A DNA stretch of 64,000 bases. Origin: Nematopogon swammerdamellus. Lineage: Eukaryota; Arthropoda; Insecta; Lepidoptera; Adelidae. The stretch spans positions 26,319,349-26,383,348 of the forward strand of contig OX336339.1 of the NCBI GenBank assembly GCA_946902875.1. Direction: 5' to 3'. A program made the translations under genes and the position numbers. Shown here piece after piece: positions 11,515-22,478 of this stretch; the stretch's first letter is position 1; each line of letters starts with the position of its first letter. The notes below the pieces were generated by a model. That model saw nothing but the letters and a program-made list of their open reading frames with translations. It was not told the DNA's origin and searched no databases.

Positions 11515-14500
11515 ACAAAAGCCTGCTTCGGATGAGACGGAAGATGGCACTCCGCCCGGTACGCCTCCCAAGCGGAAGCGGGCCAAGAAGAAGGCCAGGC
11601 GAAGGAGCCCGTCGACCTCATCGACCTCATCGACCTCCTCTGATGATGGTGCGACACGGAAGCAGCGCAAGACCTCAAGTAGACTATCGGCAAGAGCCGT
11701 GCTGAAAATGTTAGCCACTTGGAAAGAAGGAAGTAGTAAAGCTAATAGCTTGGGTAACAACAACATGAACAACGTAGTTCCAGAATTCGATCCGTCTAAC
11801 AGAGCTCAAACCATCGACTGCTGGCTACGTAAGGTAAATGAATGTGCCCTCATATATGACTGGAACGAAAAACAAACTATCCACTTTTCACTTCAAAAGC
11901 TCGCTGGCCTAGCGAAGAGATGGTTTGAGGCCTTGCCCACAGTTGTTTATAGTTGGGAGGATTGGCAGTCGAAACTAAAAAGAGCGTTTCCCAGCGAAGA
12001 GAACTATGCGCGTCTTTTGGAGGAGATGTTGCACCGCACCTCTCGTAACGAAGAAAGCTTGCGAGAGTATTTTTATGATAAGTTAACTTTACTTACTCGT
12101 TGTGAGATTCAATGCAAGAAGGCTGTAGACTGCATTGTGTATGGTATCACTGATAAATCAATTAGGAATGGTGCACAAGCACTTAATTGTACAGAACCCG
12201 AAGATTTGCTTTATTTTCTGTGTTCACAGAAGCCTCAGCCATTTGTGACTAGCAACAGTAAATCACGCGACCGAACGGTATCGAAGGACAACAACAATAT
12301 AACTGGAGGTGTCGGATCCCACTCTTCTCCGGCCTCCAGTTCTATTGTATGCTACAATTGTAGGTCTAAAGGTCACCCTTACTACAAATGTACGAAGGCA
12401 ATTGTGAAATGTAAGCGCTGTAATAGGATCGGGCATGACAACGATATTTGTAGATTAGAACCTATAAACTTGACCAATCCTAATATGAAACGACCTGACG
12501 GTAGCATAGAGAAAAGGACTCTAAAGATTGAGGCGACGTCTAGAGGTAGTGAAAAATTTTACAAGACTGTCGCTGTAAACGACCACAATTATGTAGGTTA
12601 CATAGACTTTGGCAGTGAATGTACTCTATTGCGCAAGACTGAGGCAGAGACTTTGAAGTTAGGTAAGATTTTCGAGGGTGTTCCGGTCGTGAAGGGATTT
12701 GGTCAATCAACCGTTGTTCCTCTGTATAAATCACAAATTAACCTTAAAGTTGATGAAGTCGATTCAACCATCGAAGCGTTGATCGTAGATGATGAACATT
12801 TGCAAACACCCTTGATCATAGGACAAGATTTTACCGAACTTCCATTTATCACAGTTCTTAAAGATAATCAAAAGCTGCGGTTCTACGAAAGTCCAAGTGA
12901 CGACTCCTTCAATAACGACGACGGTAATCTTAAGTTGTACGTTACAAATCCTGTAGAGATCTTCAAGATGACTACTGTACCAGTACACGTAGGAATCAAT
13001 TTCACTGGAGACGTTCTCATTGAAGGTTATACCGCTATGGAACCTGGTAAGGAGTATCGCCTATTGCAGGGGGCTTACCACATCGAAGGTGGTAAAGGCG
13101 AGTTAGTCGTATCAAATTTGTCTGATTGTAATAAAATAAAATTGGAACGAGATACTATTGTAGCTCGAGCGATTGCCTTCACTGAACGCGAGACCTGTGA
13201 AGTAAACCGAATTATGACTGACGCCTCGACATTGAGACCACTCGAGAGATCTGACATCCACATAGGCCCAGGACTAGACGCTACCCAAACGGACCGACTC
13301 TATGCCCTCTTGCAGGACTATCGTGACTGTTTCGCTAAGAATTTGGGAGAGATTGGTTGTGCGGTCGATGTAGCAATGAAAATAGACTTAATGGATAATA
13401 AACCAATAGTTTACCGACCGTACCGTCTGTCTCACTCGGAACGCGAGCAGGTCCGGGAGGCCATAGACGAATTATTACGGAATGACGTCATTCAGGAGTC
13501 GAGCTCTGATTACGCTAGTCCCATCTTAATGGTAAAGAAGAAAACCGGTGAACAAAGGCTATGTGTCGATTTTAGGGCCCTAAATAATAAGACTGTAAAG
13601 GATCGTTTCCCCTTGCCTATTATCGATGATCAGATATCAAACTTAAGTGGTAACAGTCTCTTTACTACTCTTGACTTGGCATCAGGCTATTACCAGATTC
13701 CCATGGACTCCGATAGCCAGCACCTGACCGGATTCGTCACACCCGACGGACACTATGAATTTAAGAGGATGCCGTTTGGGCTCGCCAACGCGCCGGCCGT
13801 TTTCCAAAGAATGATGAATAAAATTTTGGGAAACAGGCGATTCGAATATGCGTTGGCTTACCTTGACGACGTCCTCATACCATCTAGGAGTGTCGAGGAA
13901 ATGTTTCAGCGCCTGGAAGATATCCTCCTTCTTTTTAGACAGTACGGACTAACGTTGAAACTACCCAAGTGCCGTTTCTTCGACACCTGCGTCAATTATC
14001 TTGGATACGAGGTATCCTCGGAAGGTATTCTGCCAGGTTCAACCAAGGTATTAGCTGTTAGGGAGTTTCCTGTGCCCCGCGGCGTGCATGAAGTTCGGCA
14101 ATTTCTTGGCCTAACCGGTTACTTTCGGAAATTCATTCAAGGTTATGGAGAAATTGCCAGACCCTTGACTTCACTATTGAGGAAAGACGCCGGGTGGCAA
14201 TGGTCGGATAAGGAGGGGCAAGCATTCAGTCTTTTAAAAGAAAAACTTGTGAGCCGCCCAGTTCTGGCTTTATATAATCCTAATCTTGAGACGGAGCTCC
14301 ACACTGACGCCAGTTCTTTGGGAGTAGGGGGTATTCTCATGCAGTGGCAGAGCAATATGCATGTCCTTAAGCCGGTCGCCTATTTCAGTCGACAGACTAC
14401 GCCGGAGGAAAAACATCTGCACTCCTACGAACTCGAGACTCTGGCTGTCGTATGCTCCTTGAAAAAGTTTAGGGTTTATCTTATGGGCATCCATTTTAAG

Positions 14501-16012
14501 ATTTATACCGATTGCGCAGCCCTTCGAACTACATTGACAAAAAGGGACCTTATTCCGCGGATAGCAAGGTGGTGGTTACAAATAAGCGAGTACACGTTTG
14601 ATATCGAGTATCGCCCAGGCGTACAAATGTCGCACGTCGACGCTTTGAGCCGAAACACCAAGCTACCCGCGGAACCCGAGGATGACCCTTGTGTTAGCGT
14701 TTATAACATCACGAAAGAAAATTGGCTGCTGTCTCTGCAGATGGCCGATCCCGATATTTCCAGGGTTCTTAAAATTCTCAGACCTGATGACGATCCCGAA
14801 AGCAAAGATATTCGTCAAAATTATGCGGTCAAGAACCACGCTGTATATAGGAAGGTCGGGGATCGTTTGTTACTAGTCATACCGCGATGCGCTAGGTGGC
14901 AGGTATGCCGCGCTAATCACGATGACAGCGGTCATTTAGGTTACGGTAAGACCCTCGAAAAGATACAGAGTGAATATTGGTTTCCGAAGTTACGCAAATT
15001 CGTAAAAAAATACGTCGCGGCTTGCTTGGAATGCGCTTATAATAAGGATTCGGCATCAAAACAAAAATCAGGTCATTTATATCCCATCAAAAAGGTTTCT
15101 ATACCATTCCATACCATTCACATGGACCATCTTGGTCCATTCGTTAGGAGTAAGGATGGTAACTCGTATATACTTACCGTAGTCGATGCCTTTACGAAGT
15201 ATGTTTTCGTGAAAGCAGTAAGAGACCTCAAAACTAGAACTACGATTAAAGCTCTGGACAAAATATTCTATGACTTTAGTATTCCAGCTAGAATAGTGTC
15301 AGATCGCGGTACCTCCTTTACGTCGACCGGCTTTAAAGCTTTTTGTGACAGCCATGGAATCAAACACATACTTAACGCAGTCGCTTGTCCCAGAGCGAAC
15401 GGACAGGCTGAAAGGTATAATCAGACCATCCTAAATTCGTTGGCTGCACAGAATTCTTTCGATCACGAACGCGACTGGGACAAGTGCCTGGGTAAGGTCC
15501 AATGGGGCATTAATAACACGATTAATGCTTCAACCCGCAGAACGGCAGCAGAAGCCATGTTTGGTTTTAAAATGCGCGATAAACTGGCAAACAAACTTGA
15601 TGTGGACAATGACGTAGACCCTAACCTAGACGAGTTGAGGCAGAGTGTTAGTTCCAATATAGAAAAGGAACAAATGAAAATGAAACTACGGCACGATAAA
15701 GATAGGACACCGGCTACTAGGTACAATATCGGTGACTTAGTAAAAATCTCAAGGAACAATTTTGAAAATAGCGGGAAAAGTACCAAGCTGTTGTCCAAAT
15801 TCATAGGTCCATACAAAATCACGGAAATCTTAGGCAATGACCGGTATAGAATAACTGACGTCCCAGGTTTTAATAAAAGAGGCAAACCCTATAAATCCGT
15901 CATCGCAGCTGACAGGATTAGGCCCTGGATACATGTGAAAATGATTGAATTACATGATAGCGAGTCAAGTAGTAGCCACAGTGAGGGTGACGTTTACGAA
16001 GATAGTAAATAG
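11515..16012 (+). CDS. Gag-Pol polyprotein of Ty3-type retrotransposon
   Basis: Counted from ATG 11708, the frame has 1434 codons. A retrotransposon Gag domain comes first, then two CCHC knuckles (CYNCRSKGHPYYKC near residue 214; CKRCNRIGHDNDIC), an aspartic protease core with the unusual triad IDFGSE near 298, RT with YLDD near 718, RNase H (HTDASS near 865) and an integrase with HHCC finger near 1070 and D, D, E near 1138, 1197 and 1231. The order RT-RNase H-integrase marks Ty3/mdg4. No env follows. The frame is open upstream to the acceptor at 11514; that extra 64-codon segment is rich in Lys/Arg then Ser/Thr. The polyprotein would make virus-like particles and copy the element. DFG replaces the usual D-T/S-G; whether this is normal in its clade is unknown to me. 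Confidence 0.9.
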
Positions 16013-16635
16013 GTATAATGCATTGCATTACCGAAGGTGTAATAGTTAATGGTAATCCGTTAACAAAATAGTCAACAAAACTGGATCATAATTATGTATT
16101 ATTAGGTAGCTGAACGTTCGCAATTTAATCAAACTCACTTATTGATACTGTAATGCAAAGTATGCCACATTATTAATTATTTTTATTATATCCCATCTTA
16201 CAAACGAAATGTATATAAAATACCATGCACTTCCTAGGAAATTGTTATCAATAAGATGATAAACAAAGAGAAGAAGTAACATTATTTGGTACATAAAATA
16301 ATAATAAAAATGTTTAATTGGGAAATTATTCACCGAATGTTATGATTAACGTTTTATTTAATCGGAAGATTTGTTATGAATGATCTACTCTGAGCAAACC
16401 TGTGTTTTAATTTTAAGGTTTCACACACCTATTTTTGTTAGGCAGTTCTTTGTGATACAGTAGTAATTGCTATTATTGACGTAGTGTAATCAGTTTGTTG
16501 TTGGAAGTTTTTTTTATATAGAATGTAACAAAAATCCTAGTCCAAGATTGATAATATACAGACAGGTATGTATTACCTTAACATGAACATGACTGTAACG
16601 GGCGCCAGGAGGCAGCCCGATGCCGGATGGCCGAA
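16013..16635 (+). other. 3' untranslated region of the Ty3-type element
   Basis: AT-rich and non-coding, then a GC-rich stretch (GGGCGCCAGGAGGCAGCCCG) just before the 3' LTR. AGGAGG at about 16609 is the nearest purine run, a weak polypurine tract candidate. Confidence 0.6.
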
Positions 16636-16867
16636 TGTTATGATTTTGAAAGTAAAACTGGACATTTTAAAAATATAGTTTTAGTTTTAAGGTGGCAACA
16701 CGGGGGTAGGATATAAAAAAAAGGGCAGACGGGTAGCGAACGCGGATTATTCTGGAGATAGACTCGAACTTGTGAAGGTGTGAAGAAAGACGATTTATTG
16801 TATTCGGTTGTGGAGGAAAAGTTAAATATATATTGTTGATTACTACTGGCATTGTAGTATCATTTCA
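16636..16867 (+). repeat. 3' LTR
   Basis: Same TG...CA ends as the 5' LTR. It contains TATAAAAAAAA near 16711, a TATA-like box that the indel removes from the 5' LTR. Confidence 0.9.
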
Positions 16868-17696
16868 AGTAATTCATTTGCAAGAGTCAATGCTTAACTT
16901 TAAAGTTAAATAAATAAAATAAGTCAATTTTGTGTCAAACTATAAATATAAAGCACTCTGTAAACCCAATTTTTCGAGTAAAAAAGTGGTAATAATGTGC
17001 ATATTACTTGTATTTTGTATTCTATTGTAACAAAATCTACTAGAAATATTGAAACGTACAACATAATGTACTTTCCATGGATTTTTATAACGAAACATTA
17101 CCTACTACACGAAAACAGATCGTATAAAACGTAAAAACTTTTAAAAATAATTAATCATCCAGAATCATTCGTTTATTTCGTATCTATCCTTAAAACTGCG
17201 GCATGCCTGAGTCTGCCGATACACAAAATGAATACACAGACGCGTAATAATGTATGTAGTTACATCTATCCTCAAAACTGTGGCATGCCTGAGTATGTCG
17301 ATACTCTATAAAATTCAGATATTACATTATATTTACTCATTACGTTTGTATCAAATTTCATAATTCATTATATCAAAACAGCTACAGGTCCGGGGCCTTG
17401 ACTTGAGGAATTATTGACGAAAATATACTGTACATTTATTTATTCTTATGTTGTCTTGCATTTAAGAGTATCGTCATTTGTCAGTTCTATAGAAATTTAT
17501 AAACTCGTCACTCAGTTGTAAAATTACTCTTCTTGAGCAGAGCGAAGCGGCAACGTTGCATGAACGGTACAGTTAATCTATGATACAACTAGTTCGTTAA
17601 TTATATTATGTAACTCGCTCGTTCAATTTTTGGGGAAGATCACATTAGTTATTATGAATTACAGTAGTCAATTAAATTATATTAATGAAAACGAGT

Positions 17697-17931
17697 ACCG
17701 TGTGGTGGTACTAAAAAAGAATAGTCCAACTGCATCACTCCCCGTGCATGTCGTAAGAGGCTACTAAGGAATAAGGACAAGATACTGCGCTAAAGGGCGA
17801 CAGGCTAGCCACTTCTCACCTTGGCGCAGTCCTTCCACCTAGCACAACACCGATTACTCTGCTTACCCTGATTGTCGGGATACAGCGTGTGTTATGTATG
17901 TATGTATGTATGTATGTATGTATGTATGTAT
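17697..17931 (+). mobile_element. Short retroposon with (TATG)n tail in left arm
   Basis: It starts TACCGTGTGGTGGTACTAAA and ends in eight or so TATG repeats (about 17894-17931). The opposite transposon arm reads through (AAAACGAGTTTCTTTC), so this is an insertion. Related copies lie at 53880-54150 and, inverted, at 52690-52790 and 52985-53085. Possibly a truncated LINE 3' end or SINE. Confidence 0.7.
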
Positions 17932-18326
17932 GAGTTTCTTTCTTTAGAATGCATGCAGTGTAGCAATCAGTTTCGCAGTTTATATAACTTACAACTGCTA
18001 CTCACTGGGAGGGCTCGAGTATGAACGTATACTCTTCGGGAAAGCTTGCTACTTCCTCCCCATCAGGATGAAGGGATTGATAAAGGGAAAGGATGTTGCA
18101 AAGAGAGCAATCATTGCAGGAATAAGGCGGCTCCTGAGACAAAGGAAAAAGGAATAGGTGAGATACCAAATTATACAAACTCAAAACAATCTAGCACATC
18201 AGGTTGTGAACTTAGATCAATAAATTCTACTTCTTGAATTTCTTTTTCCCCAAGTGGTGAGATCAAGAGACATCGAACCTCTTCTGGCAGTACTTTCGCA
18301 GTGTTTGTTTTTGACTTTTTGACTTT

Positions 18327-18866
18327 TTGATTGACTTTGTGAAACAGGGATCAGGGACGACAAACGACGGAAATACGGCTCGGCGCTTTTTCGATAATCC
18401 CACATTAAGTTCGGACATTACAGGTATTCAAAGACTATCTACTATTCTGATTAGTATTTCTAGTGGTCTGAATATACATATCGAAAAATTCCACGAATAT
18501 GCCTTAGAAACTGCCAAGCTATTCGTAGCTTTGTATGGGTGGTATCGCATACCACTTAGCGTTCACAAACTTCTCATTCATGGCAGCGAAATAATTAAAC
18601 ATTTGAATGTTATTCCTATAGGAATAGGAATGGAACACCTACCGGAAGAGGCATCTGAGGCCCGGAATAAGGATTTCCGAAACTATAGAGAGTTTCATTC
18701 TCGAAAAATCAGTAGACGCGCATCAAATCACGATATCTTGAATAACTTATTGCTTTCATGTGATCCATACTTAACAACAATTGGTCCAAAAATGATTACA
18801 AACACTGCGAAAGTACTGCCAGAAGAGGTTCGATCTCTCTTGATCTCACCACTTGGTGAAAAATAA
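18327..18866 (+). pseudogene. RAG1/Transib-like transposase C-terminal fragment
   Basis: A 179-codon open frame with no ATG start; an in-frame stop lies at 18312. GTTNDGNTARRFF near its start resembles the RAG1 segment GN-L/F-ARKLM. LPEEASEARNKDFRNYR (about 18639-18689) resembles RAG1 SEGNESGNKLFRRFR, which contains the third catalytic acid (Glu962 in mouse RAG1); both Glu residues are kept here. The two catalytic Asp residues of the family would lie upstream and are absent. The coding end runs into the right inverted arm. I read it as the last third of a Transib-type transposase kept in a foldback derivative. Active Transib elements are known in Lepidoptera (Helicoverpa). The assignment rests on motif resemblance recalled by eye. 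Confidence 0.6.
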
Positions 18867-20364
18867 ATTCAAGAAGTAGAATTTATTGGTGTACTAGATT
18901 GTTTTGAGTTTGTATAATTTGGTATCTCACCTATTCCTTTTTCCTTTGTCTCAGGAGCCGCCTTATTCCTGCAATGATTGCTCTCTTTGCAACATCCTTT
19001 CCCTTTATCAATCCATTCATCCTGATGGGGAGGAATTAGCAAGCTTTCCCGAAGAGTATACGTTCATACTCGAGCCCTCCCCGTAAGTAGCAGTTGTAAG
19101 TTATATAAACTGAGAAACTGATTGCTACACTGCATGCACTCTAAAGAAAGAAACTCGTTTTCATAAATTTAATTTATTGACTACTATTATTCATAACTAA
19201 TTTGATATTCCCCAAAAATTTTACGAGCGAGTTACATAATATAATTAACGAACTAGTTGTATCATAGATTAACTGTCCCGTTCATGCAACGTTGCCGCTT
19301 CGCTCTGCTTAAGAAGTGTAATTTTACAACTGAGTGACGAGTTTATAAATTTCTATACAAATGACAAATGAAGATACTCTTAAATGCAAGACAACATAAG
19401 AATAAATAAATGTACAGTATATTTTCGTCAATAATTCCTCAAGTCAAGGCCCCTGACCTGTAGCTGTTTTGATATAATGAATTAAGAAATTTGATACAAA
19501 CGTAATGAGTAAATATAATGTAATATCAGAATTTTATAGAGTATCGACATACTCAGGCATGCCACAGTTTTGAGGATAGATGTAACTATATACATTATTA
19601 CGCGTCTGTGTATTCATTTCGTGTATCGGCATACTCAGGCATACAGCAGTTTTAATGATAGATACGAAATAAACGAATGATTCTGCATGATTAATAATTT
19701 TTAAAAGTTTTTACGTTTTATACGATTTGTTTTCGTGTAGTAGGTAATGTTTCGTTATAAAAATCCATGGAAAGTACATTATGTTGTACGTTTCAATATT
19801 TCTAGTAGATTTTGTTACAATAGAATACAAAATACAAGTAATATGCACATTATTACCACTTTTTTACTCGAAAAATTGGGTTTACAGAGTGCTTTATATT
19901 TATAGTTTGACACAAAATTTACTTATTTTATTTATTAAACTTTAAAGTTAAGCATTGCTTCTTGCAAATGGATTACTCGTTTGGTAACGTAGGCACACTA
20001 TGGTGTTTTATTTTTATTTTTAAAATAAGCAAGAAAAAAAAATTTAAATGTAAATAAAACGAAAAGCGGGACGTAGCGGGATGAGTTTTTTTTACAGTCG
20101 TGTCGGGGCTCATGTATAGAATACGTTTATGTAACTCACTACTCTAACAAATTTTAACATTTCGAGAAATATAATAAAAAGTGTCTATTTCCATACAACG
20201 AAATCAGATTTGGTCGATTATCTCCGTAACCGTCAACTTTATAGAAAATCACGAAAAAATAAAAGCAGCTTGTATTTAGCCGACATATAAGATTCTGCAA
20301 AAAAAAATTCGAAATTCGAAAAAAAGGGTACGTGTCCACGTTTGGTAGGTATCGAACCAGAGTG
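18800..20364 (-). repeat. Right inverted arm of the foldback transposon
   Basis: Reverse complement of 9302-9693 joined to 16868-17696 and 17932-18310. I estimate a few percent divergence in the outer 390 bp. It contains uninterrupted versions of both left-arm insertion sites. Confidence 0.85.
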
Positions 20365-20369
20365 CGCCG

Positions 20370-20498
20370 CCGGCGGTATTACCGTTTTTAATTTTTTTAT
20401 TAATTTTGTGTATTTTTATTACTTTGTATTTTTAATACTTGTATAATATATGTAAAATTAATAGAAAATTTTGAAAATGTGAAATAAAGAAAATAAAG
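20370..20498 (+). repeat. Right part of direct repeat DR1
   Basis: Starts CCGGCGGTATTACCG just after the second CGCCG (20365-20369) and continues to GAAATAAAGAAAATAAAG. It appears identical to 21373-21501. Confidence 0.85.
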
Positions 20499-21345
20499 TA
20501 AGAAAAAGAAGAAGAAGAATTAAGAAGAAGAAGAGCTGTGAAGAAGAAGAAGAGCTGTCAAACTGACATGTCGAACAAAATTTCTCTGGGGAAAAAAATT
20601 ACTAAAATATTTTTCTTGGGGCGCAACAACCAAGCCCCCGCCACGCGCGGGCCTTTCTCCAGCGGCGCAACGACCCGCACGGTTGGAGGTACCGTGCCGG
20701 TATCACCACCGCCGCCGCTCGGCGCCTCTGGAACTACTCCACCCAACTCGACATGCCTGGTGATAGTAGCGGCTGCAGACCACCCGGGACGCGACCTGCG
20801 TGATGGAGAGCGGGCTCTGCAGCGACGGCCGGCCGCCGCCGCCGCGCTCGACTTCGACGCCGCCGCCGCCGCCACCGCTCGCCCGCAGCAGCACTGCCTC
20901 CACCCAACGCGTCGCCCGGCCTCGCCGCGCCCGGGTCGTCCATCACGAGAGCCGCCGTTCTTCTTGGACACCAAACGCACACCCTACCACCCAGCTCCAA
21001 GCCGCCGGTGCATTTCATCGACGGCGAAGATGGAGCGTTGACGTCGGCCGAGCCACAACACCTACGGCGAGGGCGACGTCCACCATCGGCCAGCTTGGGG
21101 TCATCGGGACTTCACGTCCCGTCTAGTGCCCCCGCTACCGGTGGTGCGTGCGACCACGAGGCGACGCGCGCGCGAAGATTAAGACTTCAAAGAGCTGCGC
21201 GACGATGTCGCCGTGCAGTCCGGCGGATACGGAGCTCTCCGAGATGGGGGTGGTGGTGGCCTACGTGTCTAGTACCACCACCTATCGCTCGTAGCTTGCC
21301 TCGCGTCGTTTCGGAGAGCTCCGTAGCCACGGCCTGCACACGCCG
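20499..21345. other. GC-rich internal segment between direct repeats
   Basis: It begins with GAAGAAGAA-type simple repeats, then about 700 bp of GC-rich sequence with open frames on both strands. These frames are Pro/Ala/Arg-rich and show no domain, so they look compositional. Together with DR1 and DR2 it forms a DR-flanked unit of about 1.1 kb once the transposon is removed. Confidence 0.45.
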
Positions 21346-21501
21346 GTGTGCTTGGAGGCCTGCCTCCCGCCGCCGGCGGTATTACCGTTTTTAATTTTTT
21401 TATTAATTTTGTGTATTTTTATTACTTTGTATTTTTAATACTTGTATAATATATGTAAAATTAATAGAAAATTTTGAAAATGTGAAATAAAGAAAATAAA
21501 G
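21346..21501 (+). repeat. Direct repeat DR2, uninterrupted transposon target
   Basis: GTGTGCTTGGAGGCCTGCCT, then CCCGCCGCCGGCGGTATTAC, through to GAAAATAAAG. It is the empty-site paralogue of DR1 with a single CGCCG at 21368-21372. It could be an LTR of a miniature element or a shared retroposon 3' end. Confidence 0.8.
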
Positions 21502-21530
21502 GAAATTAACCTAATTAATTTAATTTAATT

Positions 21531-21568
21531 AACCGGCTGGACTTTGCTGGATCAAAGTCCAGCCGGTT
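21531..21568. repeat. Perfect 16-bp hairpin at a junction
   Basis: AACCGGCTGGACTTTG, loop CTGGAT, then CAAAGTCCAGCCGGTT. It lies between DR2 and an R1-like fragment. Confidence 0.85.
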
Positions 21569-21850
21569 CCTTGCTACCCAATCTTCCAGCAGCCGCAGCG
21601 CCTCTGCAGCGCTTGACTCTAGTTGTGCCCATCAAACACATCATCTGCATATGATGTAGTGTGGCACCCCCCGGTATGGTTAATCGAAGCATGTCATTAA
21701 TGAGAACGTTCCACAGGCAGGTTCCGAGGACCGATCCCTGGGGACACCCCATAGTGGAGACATTCCACACTGCTCGTTTGCCGCAGAACAGCCCAACCTT
21801 CTTATTAGTGAAATAGGACCTCAGAATAGATCCCTCGCTGCACCCGCCGC
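21569..21850 (-). pseudogene. R1-like LINE RT fragment
   Basis: On the minus strand it encodes VSTMGCPQGSVLG and LWNVLINDMLRL, the RT motif that also occurs in the larger R1-like copy at 29957-30460. It is short, without intact catalytic YADD, and lies next to the junction hairpin. Confidence 0.7.
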
Positions 21851-21959
21851 ACTGCCCTTCAATAAGTCTGCCTCATCACGTCTATTATACAATTTACAAA
21901 TCTCAACAAGCTACAATGCCATGCAATATGCCACATACATCATAGGACGAAGGGCAGGA

Positions 21960-22473
21960 CACATCAGTAGTACATTTTCATTTTTTTTATTCGATGTAAT
22001 TGATGTAGGTACTACATGAACGAAACAGCAAAATAATAATAAGATCGTGTGTATTGTGTGCCTTCAGCGCACTTAGCGATCAGCTAGGCAAAGGATACCC
22101 TGACGAATCAGGGACCCTTCCGTGCCGCGATTTCTGGGCCTTTTTCGTCGCATGCCACTTCCCGCAGATCTTCGAAAGGCCGAAAAGGTCCTCGCAGTCC
22201 TGCCTGGTCAACTCGTCGTAGTGGACTGGACCCCCCACTAGCTCATGTACTTCGTCCATCATCTGCATTATATATGTTTCGAACTCGCCGCATTCCCAAA
22301 GGATATGCTCAGCGTCCTCTCTTTCCGTCACATCCACATTCCTCTGACAACCCAAGGTCCTTCAGCTTGCCGTTGAAATGCCCATGGCCAGTGAGCAGCT
22401 GAGATGAGACGTAGTCGGGTTCGACCCATGATCGCCTCTGCCTTTCTCGCACTTCTGGGAAGAACTTGGCTAG
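21960..22473 (-). pseudogene. R1-like LINE C-terminal zinc finger and 3' end
   Basis: On the minus strand it encodes SSQLLTGHGHFNGKL, an ECGC pair, then EDAEHILWECGEFE, the C-terminal Cys/His region of R1-clade proteins. A frameshift lies near 22330. The poly-A tail reads as a T tract near 21978-21990. The BEL/Pao element at 22479 separates it from the rest of the gene at 29193 and beyond. Confidence 0.75.
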
Positions 22474-22478
22474 GTGTG

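Larger units (their letters stand above)
9690..16871 (+). mobile_element. Ty3-type LTR retrotransposon with AGTA duplications
   Basis: It is bounded by AGTA at 9690-9693 and 16868-16871. The right arm of the host transposon (about 19965-19990) shows the same sequence uninterrupted, which proves the boundaries. LTRs are 229 and 232 bp. The single gag-pol frame is intact apart from an apparent intron. I see no TGG primer-binding site just after the 5' LTR and no long polypurine tract before the 3' LTR, so the priming mode is unclear. Confidence 0.9.
9302..20364. mobile_element. Foldback DNA transposon with RAG1/Transib-like core
   Basis: Both termini read CACTCTGGTTCGATACCTAC inward, and the inverted arms extend to about 18310 (left) and 18800 (right). 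The flanks are CGCCG on both sides, and the paralogous target at 21368-21372 has one CGCCG. Without its nested insertions the element would be about 3.6-3.7 kb. The left arm carries the LTR element 9694-16867 and a retroposon at 17697-17931. The unpaired centre encodes a RAG1-like transposase C-terminus. CAC termini and a GC-rich 5-bp duplication fit the Transib superfamily; arms of about 1.5 kb do not. Non-autonomous. Confidence 0.8.

Noticed and set aside
11437..11772. Minus-strand frames across the gag start
   Set aside because: Shadows of the Ser- and Lys/Arg-rich gag extension on the other strand.
11708..16012. Endogenous retrovirus with an envelope gene
   Set aside because: Only 620 AT-rich non-coding bases lie between the pol stop and the 3' LTR; no env-like frame is present.
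20538..21394. Overlapping Pro/Ala/Arg-rich open frames on both strands
   Set aside because: GC-rich composition explains them; no domain, no codon signal and no agreement between frames.
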